NCBI RefSeq assembly: GCF_001613305.1
Contig: NZ_BDCC01000009.1
Location: 434,001-498,000 of the forward strand
Length of the DNA stretch: 64,000 nucleotides
Direction of reading: 5' to 3'
Source of the DNA: Nocardia vaccinii NBRC 15922
GTDB lineage: Bacteria; Actinomycetota; Actinomycetes; Mycobacteriales; Mycobacteriaceae
Shown: piece by piece, positions 7,684 to 17,752 of the stretch
Layout: the number at the start of each line of letters is the position of its first letter
Position numbering within the stretch: position 1 is the first letter of the stretch
Made by a program: the position numbers and the translations under genes
Notes under the pieces: generated by a model
The model's input: only the letters and a program-made list of their open reading frames with translations
Databases searched by the model: none
Told to the model about the DNA's origin: nothing

Positions 7684-7692
7684 TGTGGATAA
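7684..7692 (-). promoter_or_regulatory. DnaA-box-like 9-mer, inverted
   Basis: TGTGGATAA, the reverse complement of TTATCCACA, lies 49 bases after the AbiEi-like gene and points back toward the pair upstream of that gene. Confidence 0.45.
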
Positions 7693-7736
7693 TCCGATGA
7701 CCCGCAGGCTCGCATACCACGGATGTGGAGGTAAGA

Positions 7737-7748
7737 ATGGCAATATGA
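7737..7748 (+). CDS. Possible three-codon upstream ORF (ATG-GCA-ATA-TGA)
   Basis: GGAGGTAAGA gives an ideal ribosome binding site for ATG 7737, but that frame stops after three codons and its TGA overlaps the ATG at 7745 of the next gene. Either this minimal ORF feeds ribosomes to the main start, or the site serves ATG 7745 at long spacing. Confidence 0.25.
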   Translation: MAI

Positions 7749-9259
7749 CCGACCCCGATTTCGCCAGTTTCGGAGAGCCCAATCGTTCGCGCCCGGAGGG
7801 TTATCGCCTCACCCATCCGCGCAACGAACAGGCGGCGGGATCGACGAACGGGCTCACCGGATTCGATCCGGGCCGCGGCAGCCTGGGCCGTCCGGAGGTC
7901 GCCGTGGGATGGACTCCGGCCGATCCCGCCCCGGAATGGTCGAGCGGCGCAACACCTTCGGTCGCACCGGAATCACAGAGCAATATCGGCGAACGGGCGT
8001 ACGGCCGAGCGGAATCGCTGATGTCCGCACCCGATTCGGTTGCCATCCGACCCGATTTCGGCACGGCGATAGCCGATTCGGTGGCCGCGGGGCGGCAACC
8101 CGAGAATTCTCCCGGCACGAGCGCCCAATTCCCGTCGGGGTCCAACGGTTCGGAATTCTCCGCGTTCGGCGCACCTGCCGTGCCCGAACCGCGCAGCGCG
8201 AATCCACCGCCGCGAATGCCTCATACCGAGTCGGCACGCACAGCATCGAATACTCCGCCCGCGACAACAGAATTCAGCGCACCGCCCGCACCCGAGCCAT
8301 CGAAACCAGTGCCCGATCCGGCCTTTCGCACCGATGCCGAACCGGCCGGGGAATCTCCGGGCCTACCTCGACGAACTCCGGGACTACCGCACCGATTCAC
8401 CGATTCCGACGAGTCCGACTACGCGTACAGTCAGCCCATCGTGAATTTGCTGGACTCACAATTCGATTCACCGCCACCTGCCCGCCGCAACTCCGGCGGA
8501 TCGGGCAATCTGACGAACGGTTCGGCATACACCTCGACCGAATCCGGCCACTTCACCAATAATTCCCTCCTGGCCACCGCCGAACGCGATACCGCCACAG
8601 CAACCGATGCCCCGCCGGATTCCACCGAATTCGGCACCCGCACCGGCGGTCCGGCCCTCGCCGCGGCTCCGGCCCCCCTTCCCGAGCGCTCCGCGCCCGC
8701 GGCCGGGCCGGAACAGAATTCCACAGCAACCGGTCCGATACCGAACTCCACGTCTACCGGCACATCCGCCGAACGTGCGCCCCGCGCCCGCACCACCTCC
8801 GGACTCACCGCCCCTGATTCCACCGACGTGGTCGACTCGCCGACCCCGCCGACCACCGCCCCACCCCGCAGCAGAATGAGCCGTAAGGCCGCCGAACGCG
8901 CCGCCGCGGAGGCCGCGTCCACCACCGCGCCGGACGATCGAAACCAAAGCAGCACAACGAGTCCCGATGCCACCCCACTCCGCCGCACCCGCACCGCAGA
9001 ACCACGTCGAAGCTCACCCCAGGACGACGCCACCAAGAACATCGACGTCCACCTGATCATGCACCTACTCCTGGCCAGCCACACCCTGGAGAACATCGCC
9101 GACAAAGCCGAAGCAGGCGACGTCTCCCTCGAGGAGTTCATCCGCGCCGCCCGCCGCACCCGCACCGCAGCGGTAGACCTGGTCTCCGCCTGGTTCGGCG
9201 GCGCCGACCAGATGCGCCAATTCGCCCAGGCTCTCCTGGCCGCCTCCGACTCGGCGTGA
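7745..9259 (+). CDS. Large disordered Pro/Ser/Thr-rich protein with conserved C-terminal domain
   Basis: A 504-residue protein. Residues 1 to about 420 are low-complexity, rich in Pro, Ser, Thr, Glu and Asn with repeated EFSA, FGT and PEPS-like patches and no membrane segment or signal peptide. The last 80 or so residues are predicted helical and ordered (KNIDVHLIMHLLLASHTLENIADKAE, then SAWFGGADQMRQFAQALL). I do not recognise the family. The ordered tail suggests an interaction domain carried on a long flexible arm. Coding is supported by consistent high GC at third positions and by the ribosome binding site upstream. It follows the AbiEi-like gene on the same strand after 109 bases. Confidence 0.65.
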   Translation: MTDPDFASFGEPNRSRPEGYRLTHPRNEQAAGSTNGLTGFDPGRGSLGRPEVAVGWTPADPAPEWSSGATPSVAPESQSNIGERAYGRAESLMSAPDSVAIRPDFGTAIADSVAAGRQPENSPGTSAQFPSGSNGSEFSAFGAPAVPEPRSANPPPRMPHTESARTASNTPPATTEFSAPPAPEPSKPVPDPAFRTDAEPAGESPGLPRRTPGLPHRFTDSDESDYAYSQPIVNLLDSQFDSPPPARRNSGGSGNLTNGSAYTSTESGHFTNNSLLATAERDTATATDAPPDSTEFGTRTGGPALAAAPAPLPERSAPAAGPEQNSTATGPIPNSTSTGTSAERAPRARTTSGLTAPDSTDVVDSPTPPTTAPPRSRMSRKAAERAAAEAASTTAPDDRNQSSTTSPDATPLRRTRTAEPRRSSPQDDATKNIDVHLIMHLLLASHTLENIADKAEAGDVSLEEFIRAARRTRTAAVDLVSAWFGGADQMRQFAQALLAASDSA

Positions 9260-9328
9260 GCCACCAGCACCGAACCTTGATGCGGCCGCAACAGAACTCA
9301 ACAGTATTGCCATACAAGGGGATTGCCC

Positions 9329-9553
9329 ATGGACGTCGAAGTACGCGAACTACAGGACAACCTGGACCGCTATCTGGCAGACGTCCAGTCGGGGCACATC
9401 GTCACCATAACTGAACACGCGAAGCCGGTCGTCCTGATAGTCCCGATCGAGCATCCGACAAGACCGGAACAAGTGCGGGCGGAGGTTCACACCCAACCGG
9501 CGTGTCAACCCAAGGCGCCTCGCCCGAAGCGATTCACGGCTCTGGCCCGGTGA
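9329..9553 (+). CDS. Phd/YefM-type antitoxin
   Basis: A 74-residue protein with the Phd/YefM fold: VEVRELQDNLDRYLADVQSG followed by ITEHAKPVVLIVPI, the classic DNA-binding and dimerisation half. The C-terminal 25 residues are Pro/Arg-rich, where the toxin-neutralising tail normally lies. ATG 9329 follows AAGGGGA. The stop overlaps a GTG start (GTGA) for a downstream frame, as in intact phd-PIN toxin pairs, but that frame ends after 14 codons, leaving this antitoxin an orphan. Confidence 0.75.
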   Translation: MDVEVRELQDNLDRYLADVQSGHIVTITEHAKPVVLIVPIEHPTRPEQVRAEVHTQPACQPKAPRPKRFTALAR

Positions 9554-9594
9554 CCGAACTCATCGACGAACAGCAGAATTACGGCGTCCTGTAG
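9550..9594 (+). pseudogene. Remnant of a PIN-type toxin reading frame
   Basis: GTG overlapping the antitoxin stop opens a 14-codon frame ending NYGVL before TAG. Many PIN toxins paired with Phd antitoxins begin with a few residues followed by GVLDTS; here the stop replaces the aspartate codon and none of the three downstream frames restores PIN motifs. Likely a deleted toxin; could alternatively be an unrelated short ORF. Confidence 0.4.
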
Positions 9595-9770
9595 ATCGAA
9601 TGGTCACCGACACGGGGCCGGGCCACCACAGGGTCGCTTGCCTCGTCCTTCTCCGAATGGAATGTCGCACGGCCGTCAGGCGACCCGAAATTCCACATCC
9701 ATGGCGCAGAATTTCTGCTTTTCAGTCAATCCGATCAACCGAATCGAACGGGGAGCACCTCATACACGCG

Positions 9771-9803
9771 AAAAGGGCCGCTCCCCGAGGGGAACGGCCC
9801 TTC
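9771..9803 (-). terminator. Intrinsic terminator of the str operon
   Basis: A 14-base stem with one mismatch (AAGGGCCGCTCCCC / GGGGAACGGCCCTT, plus-strand reading) lies 27 bases past the tuf stop. On the minus strand it is followed by TTTTCGCG. Confidence 0.85.
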
Positions 9804-9829
9804 ACGCGTAGCTCTGCTGAGCGCAGGTC

Positions 9830-11020
9830 CTACTTGATGATCTTCGTGACGCGACCGGCGCCGACGGTGCGGCCACCCTCACGGATCGCGAAGCGCAGGC
9901 CCTCGTCCATGGCGACCGGCTGGATCAGCTTGACGCTCATCTCGGTGTTGTCACCGGGCATGACCATCTCGGTGCCCTCGGGCAGGGTCACAACGCCCGT
10001 CACGTCAGTCGTACGGAAGTAGAACTGCGGACGGTAGTTGTTGAAGAACGGGGTGTGGCGGCCGCCCTCGTCCTTCGACAGGATGTACGCCTGGCCCTCG
10101 AACTCGGTGTGCGGGGTGGTGGTGCCCGGCTTGATGACGACCTGGCCGCGCTCCACGTCCTCGCGCTTGATACCACGGATCAGCAGACCGACGTTGTCGC
10201 CCGCCTGGCCCTGGTCCAGCAGCTTGCGGAACATCTCGACACCGGTGACCGTGGTCTTGGTGGTGGTCGGGCGGATGCCGACGATCTCCACGTCCTCGTT
10301 CACGTTGATCACGCCGCGCTCGATACGGCCGGTGACGACGGTGCCACGACCGGTGATGGTGAACACGTCCTCGATCGGCATCAGGAACGGCTTGTCGGTC
10401 TCACGAACCGGATCCGGGATCGACTCGTCGACCGCGTTCATCAGCTCCATGATCGACTCGCCCCACTTCTCGTCGCCCTCCAGCGCCTTCAGGCCGGAAA
10501 CGCGGACGACCGGAGCCTCCTCGTCGAACTCCTGCGAGGCCAGCAGCTCGCGGACCTCCATCTCGACGAGCTCGAGGATCTCCTCGTCGTCGACCATGTC
10601 CGACTTGTTCAGCGCGACCAGGATGTAGGGCACGCCGACCTGACGGGCGAGCAGCACGTGCTCACGAGTCTGCGGCATCGGGCCGTCGGTGGCGGCCACG
10701 ACCAGGATGGCGCCGTCCATCTGCGCCGCACCGGTGATCATGTTCTTGATGTAGTCGGCGTGACCCGGGGCGTCGACGTGCGCGTAGTGGCGCTTCTCGG
10801 TCTGGTACTCGACGTGGGAGATGTTGATCGTGATACCACGAGCCTTCTCTTCCGGAGCCTTGTCGATCTGATCGAACGCAAAGCTCTGGTTCAGGTCCGG
10901 GTACTTGTCGTGCAGAACCTTGGTGATAGCCGCCGTCAGCGTGGTCTTGCCGTGGTCGACGTGACCGATGGTGCCGATGTTGACGTGCGGCTTCGTCCGC
11001 TCGAACTTCGCCTTCGCCAC
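9830..11020 (-). CDS. tuf: Translation elongation factor EF-Tu
   Basis: 396 residues, the normal length. It delivers aminoacyl-tRNA to the ribosome as a GTP complex. GTP-binding motifs are intact: GHVDHGKT (residues 19-26), the switch I RGITIN, DAPGH, and NKSD. Domains II and III follow, with the actinobacterial-type C-terminus GRVTKIIK. Last gene of the str operon; separated from fusA by 130 bases containing a strong hairpin, so it may also be transcribed separately. Start ATG has a TCCAGGAGGACC binding site. Confidence 0.99.
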   Translation of the reverse strand: MAKAKFERTKPHVNIGTIGHVDHGKTTLTAAITKVLHDKYPDLNQSFAFDQIDKAPEEKARGITINISHVEYQTEKRHYAHVDAPGHADYIKNMITGAAQMDGAILVVAATDGPMPQTREHVLLARQVGVPYILVALNKSDMVDDEEILELVEMEVRELLASQEFDEEAPVVRVSGLKALEGDEKWGESIMELMNAVDESIPDPVRETDKPFLMPIEDVFTITGRGTVVTGRIERGVINVNEDVEIVGIRPTTTKTTVTGVEMFRKLLDQGQAGDNVGLLIRGIKREDVERGQVVIKPGTTTPHTEFEGQAYILSKDEGGRHTPFFNNYRPQFYFRTTDVTGVVTLPEGTEMVMPGDNTEMSVKLIQPVAMDEGLRFAIREGGRTVGAGRVTKIIK

Positions 11021-11118
11021 TTTTGGGTCCTCCTGGACTTGTTGGTGCTTGCAGTTGCAGCAGTGCTGGGGATCGTCCCCGCTTGTGCGAGGAGTTGGGT
11101 ACTACGGACTCCCGGCTT

Positions 11119-11146
11119 ATCGGGGCAAGCTAGCACTTGCCCCGAT
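11119..11146 (-). other. Perfect 11-bp stem-loop in the fusA-tuf gap
   Basis: ATCGGGGCAAG (11119-11129) pairs perfectly with CTTGCCCCGAT (11136-11146) around a six-base loop, starting five bases after the fusA stop. No U-run follows on the minus strand, so it is more likely a processing or attenuation element, or an RNA stabiliser, than a simple terminator. Confidence 0.6.
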
Positions 11147-11150
11147 GGGA

Positions 11151-13253
11151 CTACTCGCCGGTCGCCTTGGCGATGATCTCCTTCGACACGTTGGCCGGAA
11201 CCTCCGCGTACGAGTTGAACACCATCGAGAAGTTCGCTCGGCCCTGGGTCTTGGACCGCAGGTCACCGATGTAACCGAACATCTCGGAGAGCGGAACCAG
11301 CGCCTTGACGACACGGGCACCACTGCGTTCCTCCATGGCCTGGATCTGGCCACGGCGGGAGTTGAGGTCACCGATCACATCGCCCATGTACTCCTCGGGC
11401 GTGGTCACCTCGACGGCCATCAACGGCTCGAGGATCACCGGACCGGCCTTGCGCGCAGCTTCCTTCAAAGCTTGCGCACCGGCGATCTTGAACGCCATTT
11501 CCGAGGAGTCGACCTCGTGGTAGGCGCCGTCGAGCAGGCTCGCCTTCACGTTGACCAGAGGGTAACCAGCGAGGACACCGTACTGCATGGCGTCCTGGAT
11601 GCCGGCGTCGACCGAGGGGATGTACTCCTTCGGCACGCGGCCACCGGTGACCTTGTTCTGGAACTCGTAGGTCGCGCCGTCCTCGCCGCTGAACGGCTCC
11701 AGGGCGATGATGACGCGGGCGAACTGACCCGAGCCACCCGTCTGCTTCTTGTGGGTGTACTCGTGCTTCTCGACCGGCTTGGTGATGGTCTCACGGTAGG
11801 CCACCTGCGGCTTGCCGATGTTGGCCTCGACCTTGAACTCGCGCTTCATCCGGTCGACGTAGATGTCGAGCTGCAGCTCGCCCATGCCGCCGATGACGGT
11901 CTGGCCGGTCTCCTGATCCAGCTCGACGTTGAAGGTGGGGTCCTCCTCCGCGAACTTCTGGATCGCGGTGCCCAGCTTCTCCTGGTCGGCCTTGGTCTTC
12001 GGCTCGATGGCCACCTTGATGACCGGGTCCGGGAAGGTCATCGACTCGAGCACGATCTGGTTCTGCGGATCGCACAGGGTGTCACCGGTGGTGGTGTCCT
12101 TCAGGCCGATGACCGCGTAGATGTGGCCCGCCTGGGCCTCATCGATCGGCTGCTCCTTGTTGGAGTGCATCTGGAACAGCTTGCCCAGCCGCTCCTTCTT
12201 GCCCTTGGTCGAGTTGATGACCTGGGCGCCGGAGGCGACCTTGCCCGAATAGACGCGCACGTAGGTCAGCTTGCCGAAGAACGGGTGCGTGGCAACCTTG
12301 AACGCCAGGGCCGCGAACGGCTCGGTGACGTCGGCGTTGCGGTGCAGGACCTGGTCCTCCTTGCCGGGGACGATGCCGTCGGTGCCACCATCGTCCAGCG
12401 GGGTCGGCAGGTAGTCGATGACGGCGTCGAGCATGGGCTGCACGCCCTTGTTCTTGAACGCCGAACCGCACAGTACCGGGTAGAGCTCGGAGTTGACGGT
12501 CATCTTGCGGATGGCGCCCTTGATCTCCTCGACCGAGAGCTCCTCACCGCCGAAGAACTTCTCCAGCAGGGCCTCGTCGGACTCCGCGACGGTCTCGAGC
12601 AGCTCCTGGCGGTACTGCTCGGCGCGCTCGGCCAGATCGGCCGGGATCTCGATGGTCTCGTAGGACTCACCGAGCTTGGTCTCGCCCTTCCAGACCTTCG
12701 CGTTCATCTCGACCAGGTCGACGATGCCCTCGAAGTCGTTCTCCGCACCGATCGGCAGCTGGATGACCAGCGGCTTGGCGCCGAGGCGATCCTTGATCGT
12801 CTGCACGGTGAAGTAGAAGTCCGCGCCCAGCTTGTCCATCTTGTTGACGAAGCAGATACGCGGGACGTCGTACTTGTCGGCCTGCCGCCAGACCTGCTCG
12901 GACTGCGGCTCAACGCCCTCTTTACCGTCGAAAACGGCGACCGCACCGTCGAGCACGCGCAGCGAGCGCTCCACCTCGACCGTGAAGTCGACGTGTCCGG
13001 GCGTGTCGATGATGTTGATCTGGTTGTCTTTCCAGAAGCAGGTCGTCGCGGCCGACGTGATCGTGATGCCGCGTTCCTGCTCCTGAGCCATCCAGTCCAT
13101 CGTGGCCGCGCCGTCGTGGACCTCACCGATCTTGTAGGTGATACCGGTGTAGAAGAGAATGCGTTCGGTTGTCGTGGTCTTACCGGCATCGATGTGGGCC
13201 ATGATGCCGATGTTGCGGACCTTGTTGAGGTCGGTGAGCACGTCCTGTGCCAC
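11151..13253 (-). CDS. fusA: Translation elongation factor EF-G
   Basis: 700 residues, usual length. It drives ribosomal translocation by GTP hydrolysis. P-loop AHIDAGKT (residues 19-26), [13 protein letters not shown] and NKMD are intact, followed by the domain II to V sequence of EF-G ([55 protein letters not shown]). Start is GTG at 13253. It follows rpsG after 185 bases containing a small hairpin (13310-13328), a longer gap than is usual inside the operon. Confidence 0.99.
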   Translation of the reverse strand: MAQDVLTDLNKVRNIGIMAHIDAGKTTTTERILFYTGITYKIGEVHDGAATMDWMAQEQERGITITSAATTCFWKDNQINIIDTPGHVDFTVEVERSLRVLDGAVAVFDGKEGVEPQSEQVWRQADKYDVPRICFVNKMDKLGADFYFTVQTIKDRLGAKPLVIQLPIGAENDFEGIVDLVEMNAKVWKGETKLGESYETIEIPADLAERAEQYRQELLETVAESDEALLEKFFGGEELSVEEIKGAIRKMTVNSELYPVLCGSAFKNKGVQPMLDAVIDYLPTPLDDGGTDGIVPGKEDQVLHRNADVTEPFAALAFKVATHPFFGKLTYVRVYSGKVASGAQVINSTKGKKERLGKLFQMHSNKEQPIDEAQAGHIYAVIGLKDTTTGDTLCDPQNQIVLESMTFPDPVIKVAIEPKTKADQEKLGTAIQKFAEEDPTFNVELDQETGQTVIGGMGELQLDIYVDRMKREFKVEANIGKPQVAYRETITKPVEKHEYTHKKQTGGSGQFARVIIALEPFSGEDGATYEFQNKVTGGRVPKEYIPSVDAGIQDAMQYGVLAGYPLVNVKASLLDGAYHEVDSSEMAFKIAGAQALKEAARKAGPVILEPLMAVEVTTPEEYMGDVIGDLNSRRGQIQAMEERSGARVVKALVPLSEMFGYIGDLRSKTQGRANFSMVFNSYAEVPANVSKEIIAKATGE

Positions 13254-13438
13254 GGAAATCTTCCCCGCTCTGCTTGTTAGCGATCAGCTAGTTGGGATTT
13301 TCGGGAACAACCCGGCGGTGAGCCGGGTGATTCGACTCTGTCGGGGGTTCTGTCTGTACAACGCCGGACGCGGCTGGTTAGTGCCGCGCCCGGCTGCGAC
13401 CAACCCTCCCGGCACCATTGCGGGGGCCGGGTGGCGGG

Positions 13439-13909
13439 TCACCAGCGGTAGTGCGCGAAGGCCCGGTTGGACTCGGCCATCTTGTGGGTGTCTTCGCGAC
13501 GCTTCACCGAAGCGCCCAGGCCGTTGCTGGCATCGAGGAGCTCGTTGGCCAGACGCTCGACCATGGTCTTCTCACGACGGGCGCGCGAGTAGTTCACCAA
13601 CCAGCGCAGCGCCAGGGTGTTGGCGCGGCCGGGACGAACCTCGACCGGCACCTGATAGGTGGCGCCACCGACGCGGCGGGGCTTGACCTCCAGGGCGGGC
13701 TTGACGTTGTCCAGCGCACGCTTGAGGGTGACGACCGGGTCCGTGCCGGTCTTGTCCCGAGCCTGCTCCAGCGCGCCGTAGACGATGCGCTCGGCGGTGG
13801 ACTTCTTGCCGTCCAGCAGGATCTTGTTGACCAGCTGGGTGACCAGCGGGGACCCGTAGACCGGGTCGTTGATCAGCGGACGCTTGGGTGCGGGGCCCTT
13901 GCGCGGCAT
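13439..13909 (-). CDS. rpsG: 30S ribosomal protein S7
   Basis: 156 residues matching actinobacterial uS7 from [12 protein letters not shown] to AFAHYRW at the C-terminus. It nucleates assembly of the 30S head and contacts E-site tRNA. It starts one base after the rpsL stop, so the two are translationally coupled; the GAGAAGAGC at the rpsL end serves as binding site. Confidence 0.99.
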   Translation of the reverse strand: MPRKGPAPKRPLINDPVYGSPLVTQLVNKILLDGKKSTAERIVYGALEQARDKTGTDPVVTLKRALDNVKPALEVKPRRVGGATYQVPVEVRPGRANTLALRWLVNYSRARREKTMVERLANELLDASNGLGASVKRREDTHKMAESNRAFAHYRW

Positions 13910-13910
13910 A

Positions 13911-14285
13911 TCAGCTCTTCTCCTTCTTGGCGCCGTAGCGGCTGCGGGCCTGCTTGCGGTTCTTCACACCCTGGGTGTCGAGCGAACCGCGGATGATCTT
14001 GTAGCGCACACCGGGAAGGTCCTTCACACGACCACCGCGGACGAGCACCATCGAGTGCTCCTGCAGGTTGTGGCCCTCACCGGGGATGTAGGCCGTGACC
14101 TCGACCTGGCTGGTCAGGCGAACACGCGCGACCTTGCGCAGCGCGGAGTTCGGCTTCTTCGGGGTCGTGGTGTACACGCGGGTGCACACGCCACGACGCT
14201 GCGGGCTCCCCTTCAGGGCCGCAGTCTTGGTCTTGGCGACCTTGTCGCGGCGACCCTTGCGGACCAGCTGGTTGATGGTTGGCAT
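13911..14285 (-). CDS. rpsL: 30S ribosomal protein S12
   Basis: 124 residues of uS12, first gene of the str operon, forming part of the decoding centre. The positions tied to streptomycin resistance in mycobacteria carry the sensitive residues: Lys43 in [13 protein letters not shown] and Lys88 in GGRVKDLPG. Start ATG is preceded by GAGGAAAG. Confidence 0.99.
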   Translation of the reverse strand: MPTINQLVRKGRRDKVAKTKTAALKGSPQRRGVCTRVYTTTPKKPNSALRKVARVRLTSQVEVTAYIPGEGHNLQEHSMVLVRGGRVKDLPGVRYKIIRGSLDTQGVKNRKQARSRYGAKKEKS

Positions 14286-14503
14286 AGACCGGCTTTCCTC
14301 GTTAGTTACCAGGCGTCTGGAACTTCATGTGTCTGTTGTCGAGCCTTCACCCGCTCGCCCGGATCGCGTCACTCGCGTCCCGAGGTCGGGCGTGTCGCGC
14401 GCAGATCAGCGCCCGATTTTCGGGCATGTCTGAACGGTCGGCCGCTTTCGCTGGCTTACGTCCTGCACACAAACTTGCCCGCACGCTCCGGGCACAGCGA
14501 TCC

Positions 14504-14532
14504 ACGATACCCGTCGGCGCGGCGCGTAGCAA
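14504..14532 (-). promoter_or_regulatory. Probable str operon promoter
   Basis: On the minus strand TTGCTA (14527-14532) and TATCGT (14504-14509) are exactly 17 bases apart, leaving a leader of about 210 bases before rpsL. The -35 overlaps the T-run of the preceding terminator. Position-based inference. Confidence 0.5.
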
Positions 14533-14557
14533 AAAGGGGTCCCGCCGAGACCGGCGG
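14531..14557 (-). terminator. Intrinsic terminator after the DUF3558 pair
   Basis: On the minus strand the hairpin CCGCCG-GTCT-CGGCGG is followed by GACCCCTTTTTG, giving a T-run right before the str promoter. It separates the lipoprotein genes from rpsL. Confidence 0.65.
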
Positions 14558-14568
14558 CGACATCCGGC

Positions 14569-15105
14569 TCACCGAGCGAGGTTCACGGTCAGCTCGACCA
14601 GTTTCTGCGCGGCGGCGCACGGGTCCCCGTGGCCGCCCGGATGATAGTTGACCCACCATCCGACGATCCCGGTATCGGCGGCCGGGGTCATCACCCCGCA
14701 CGAATCGCCGTCGTTGGGGCGGCGGATCTGCAGTGAACGGCGGCCCTGCACGTTCACATTGGTCGAGCTGTAGCCGAGTTTGTCGTTCGTCGTCTTCTCG
14801 TTGGTCAGCGATCCCATCTCGTACCAGTTCAGCGTGGCCATGCCGTCGCCGCTGGGCGTTCCGGCCAGACTCCACATGCACACCGCGCCGTTGAACGACC
14901 CCTGCGTGTCCTGCGCACCGGTCGTCTTCGCGATGTCGTCCTTCTTCACCACATCGCATTCGCGCAGCAGTTTGTCGAAGTTCGTGTTGATGCCCCCGCC
15001 GCCACCGGCCGGTTGAGCCGTGCCGGAGATGGTCTTGCCGCATCCACCGACCGACATGCCGACCACCACCGCGAGCGCGGCGACGAGAACGGACCGGGCC
15101 TTCAT
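14569..15105 (-). CDS. DUF3558 family lipoprotein (second of pair)
   Basis: A 178-residue exported lipoprotein. The signal peptide MKARSVLVAALAVVVGMSVG ends in a lipobox-like GGC with Cys at residue 22. The mature part shows DUF3558 features: an early LLRECDVV cysteine, CMWS, then a late CGVM and DPCAAAQKLVELTVNLA near the end. ATG 15105 is chosen for the signal peptide and the AAATGAGG upstream. It follows the paralogue at 15114 after 8 bases, so both are co-transcribed. Function of the family is unknown. Confidence 0.8.
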   Translation of the reverse strand: MKARSVLVAALAVVVGMSVGGCGKTISGTAQPAGGGGGINTNFDKLLRECDVVKKDDIAKTTGAQDTQGSFNGAVCMWSLAGTPSGDGMATLNWYEMGSLTNEKTTNDKLGYSSTNVNVQGRRSLQIRRPNDGDSCGVMTPAADTGIVGWWVNYHPGGHGDPCAAAQKLVELTVNLAR

Positions 15106-15113
15106 GGCGCACC

Positions 15114-15647
15114 TCATTTCAATCGCTGCACGGTCAGCTCCGCGAGCTTGCGGTTCTTGTCGCACGGGGTGGCGTTGGGCGTACCGAAAAGACCACTGGA
15201 GGTGGACCATTCGAAGAAATCGTCACCGAGCTGCACCGCCAGATCGCAGATGGTGCCGTCCTGGGTGGCGTCCTGGAAGCCCGCGTGCCCGCCCACATCG
15301 ATGGTCTCGGGGTTGCGGCCCTGCGCGGTCACCCACGCCTTCTCCCGGCCCAGCGGACTACCCCGATAAGAGGCGAATGTCACGCTCGCGCCGTCCATTC
15401 CGGTCGCCTGCCAGTTGCAGCCGACCGAATTCTTGTACACCGCCGAGATCTGGCCCAGCCCACCGATATTGCGCACCTCGTCGTCGGTGACACCGCCGCA
15501 CTCACCGACGAACGGGCCGAGTGCGGCCACCTTCATCGGCGGCCGCATCGACGAGTTGTCGCCGTTGGCGTCGCCCCCCGACCCGCAGGCCGTCAACAGT
15601 GCTGCGATGGCAGTCCCCGTGACGATTGCCGACGTCATCCTCCGCAT
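15114..15647 (-). CDS. DUF3558 family lipoprotein (first of pair)
   Basis: A 177-residue lipoprotein with signal peptide and lipobox LLTAC, Cys at residue 21. The mature protein shares the cysteine pattern of its neighbour (GECGGV, VGCNW, GTICDLA, ATPCDKNRKLAELTVQRL), and the two end in similar KLVELTV/KLAELTV segments, indicating an old tandem duplication with strong divergence. No function is known for the family; surface location is the safe inference. Confidence 0.8.
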   Translation of the reverse strand: MRRMTSAIVTGTAIAALLTACGSGGDANGDNSSMRPPMKVAALGPFVGECGGVTDDEVRNIGGLGQISAVYKNSVGCNWQATGMDGASVTFASYRGSPLGREKAWVTAQGRNPETIDVGGHAGFQDATQDGTICDLAVQLGDDFFEWSTSSGLFGTPNATPCDKNRKLAELTVQRLK

Positions 15648-15686
15648 GCGCCGAAGTGTAGTAGTTGATGCCGACCGGCTGCCGGG

Positions 15687-16904
<1,218 letters not shown>

Positions 16905-16960
16905 CTAGGCAATATCACCGAAATTCGGTAGACATGATGGTGAATTATGCCACTGAAACC
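16905..16960. promoter_or_regulatory. Divergent hppD / Lrp control region
   Basis: The 136-base gap is locally AT-richer and holds the 11-base palindrome CCGAAATTCGG (16918-16928) and spaced TTCGG/GGTGAATT-like elements, as expected for an Lrp/AsnC regulator controlling the divergent hppD. Exact sites are inferred. Confidence 0.4.
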
Positions 16961-17013
16961 CCACCCATGCTGGACAATCTGTCTAGAACAACGGATCGAA
17001 GTGGAGACTACCG

Positions 17014-17529
17014 ATGGGCCGCACCGAGACCAGGCTGGACGAATTGGACCTGGCGATCCTGACCGCAATGCATGAGTACCAGAAGGCCGGGATTCTGGAG
17101 TTGTCGCGCCGCACCCGCGTCGCCCGGGCCACCGTCCAGTCCCGCATCGCGCGGATGGAGGAGGCAGGCGTGATCGCCTCCTACGATCCCCATATCGACG
17201 TCACCGCAGCGGGTTTCGACGTACAGGCGTTCGTCACGCTGGAGATCGCCCAGGGCGCCCTGGACGCGGTCGCCGCCGATCTGGAGGCGATCGCGGGCGT
17301 GCTGGAGGCGTACGCCACCACCGGCTCGCAGGATGTGCTGTGCCGCATCGGGGCCGATTCGCATGCCGGGTTGCAGTCGGTGCTGCTGAGTATCGACCGC
17401 AGCGCGGCGGTGGTGCGCTCGCACAGCGTCATCGTGCTGTCCACGGTCGTACCGAGCCGGGCCCTGCCGCTGCTGCGGACGCTCACGCCGACCGGTACCA
17501 GTAAGGCCCCGGCCTACCGGCACAGTTGA
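17014..17529 (+). CDS. Lrp/AsnC family regulator, probably of hppD
   Basis: A 171-residue feast/famine regulator. N-terminal HTH at residues 8-50 (LDELDLAILTAMHEYQKAGILELSRR, then VARATVQSRIARMEEAGVI) and a C-terminal RAM-type ligand-binding domain (VTLEIAQGALDAVAADLEAI, GSQDVLCRIGADSHAGL). The stretch YQKAGILELSRR matches the Lrp proteins that sit divergent to hppD in actinobacteria, so aromatic amino-acid sensing is a reasonable inference. ATG 17014 has GTGGAGA upstream. Confidence 0.88.
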   Translation: MGRTETRLDELDLAILTAMHEYQKAGILELSRRTRVARATVQSRIARMEEAGVIASYDPHIDVTAAGFDVQAFVTLEIAQGALDAVAADLEAIAGVLEAYATTGSQDVLCRIGADSHAGLQSVLLSIDRSAAVVRSHSVIVLSTVVPSRALPLLRTLTPTGTSKAPAYRHS

Positions 17530-17533
17530 GCGT

Positions 17534-17734
17534 TCACACCGGCCCGTCGACCGTGCCGAGCCGAATCCGCGAGTCGGCTTCCGAGACGATAATTTCGACG
17601 CTCGGGCTCAGCGCCGGCTCCAGAAATCCGAGCAGCGCGGCGCCTTCCGCTTCGACCGCGGAGCGTTCGACCGCGGACCAGGTGCGTGCGGGCACGATTC
17701 GCAGCCGGGCAGCACCCGTATCCGGACCGGACAC
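17534..17734 (-). pseudogene. C-terminal remnant of an AlkZ-like winged-helix protein
   Basis: About 66 residues resembling the last part of the winged-helix DNA-binding/AlkZ-like family (RLRIVPARTWSAVERSAVEAEGA, then LLGFLEPA), where full proteins have 350-400 residues. The rest of the gene is missing; the upstream side is occupied by the quinone oxidoreductase. Could be a small independent ORF, but the family resemblance and truncation favour a decayed gene. Confidence 0.4.
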
Positions 17735-17752
17735 TCGGCACCGGCCGACAGG

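Noticed and set aside
13911..14285. Streptomycin-resistance changes in rpsL
   Set aside because: Lys43 and Lys88 are both the wild-type residues.
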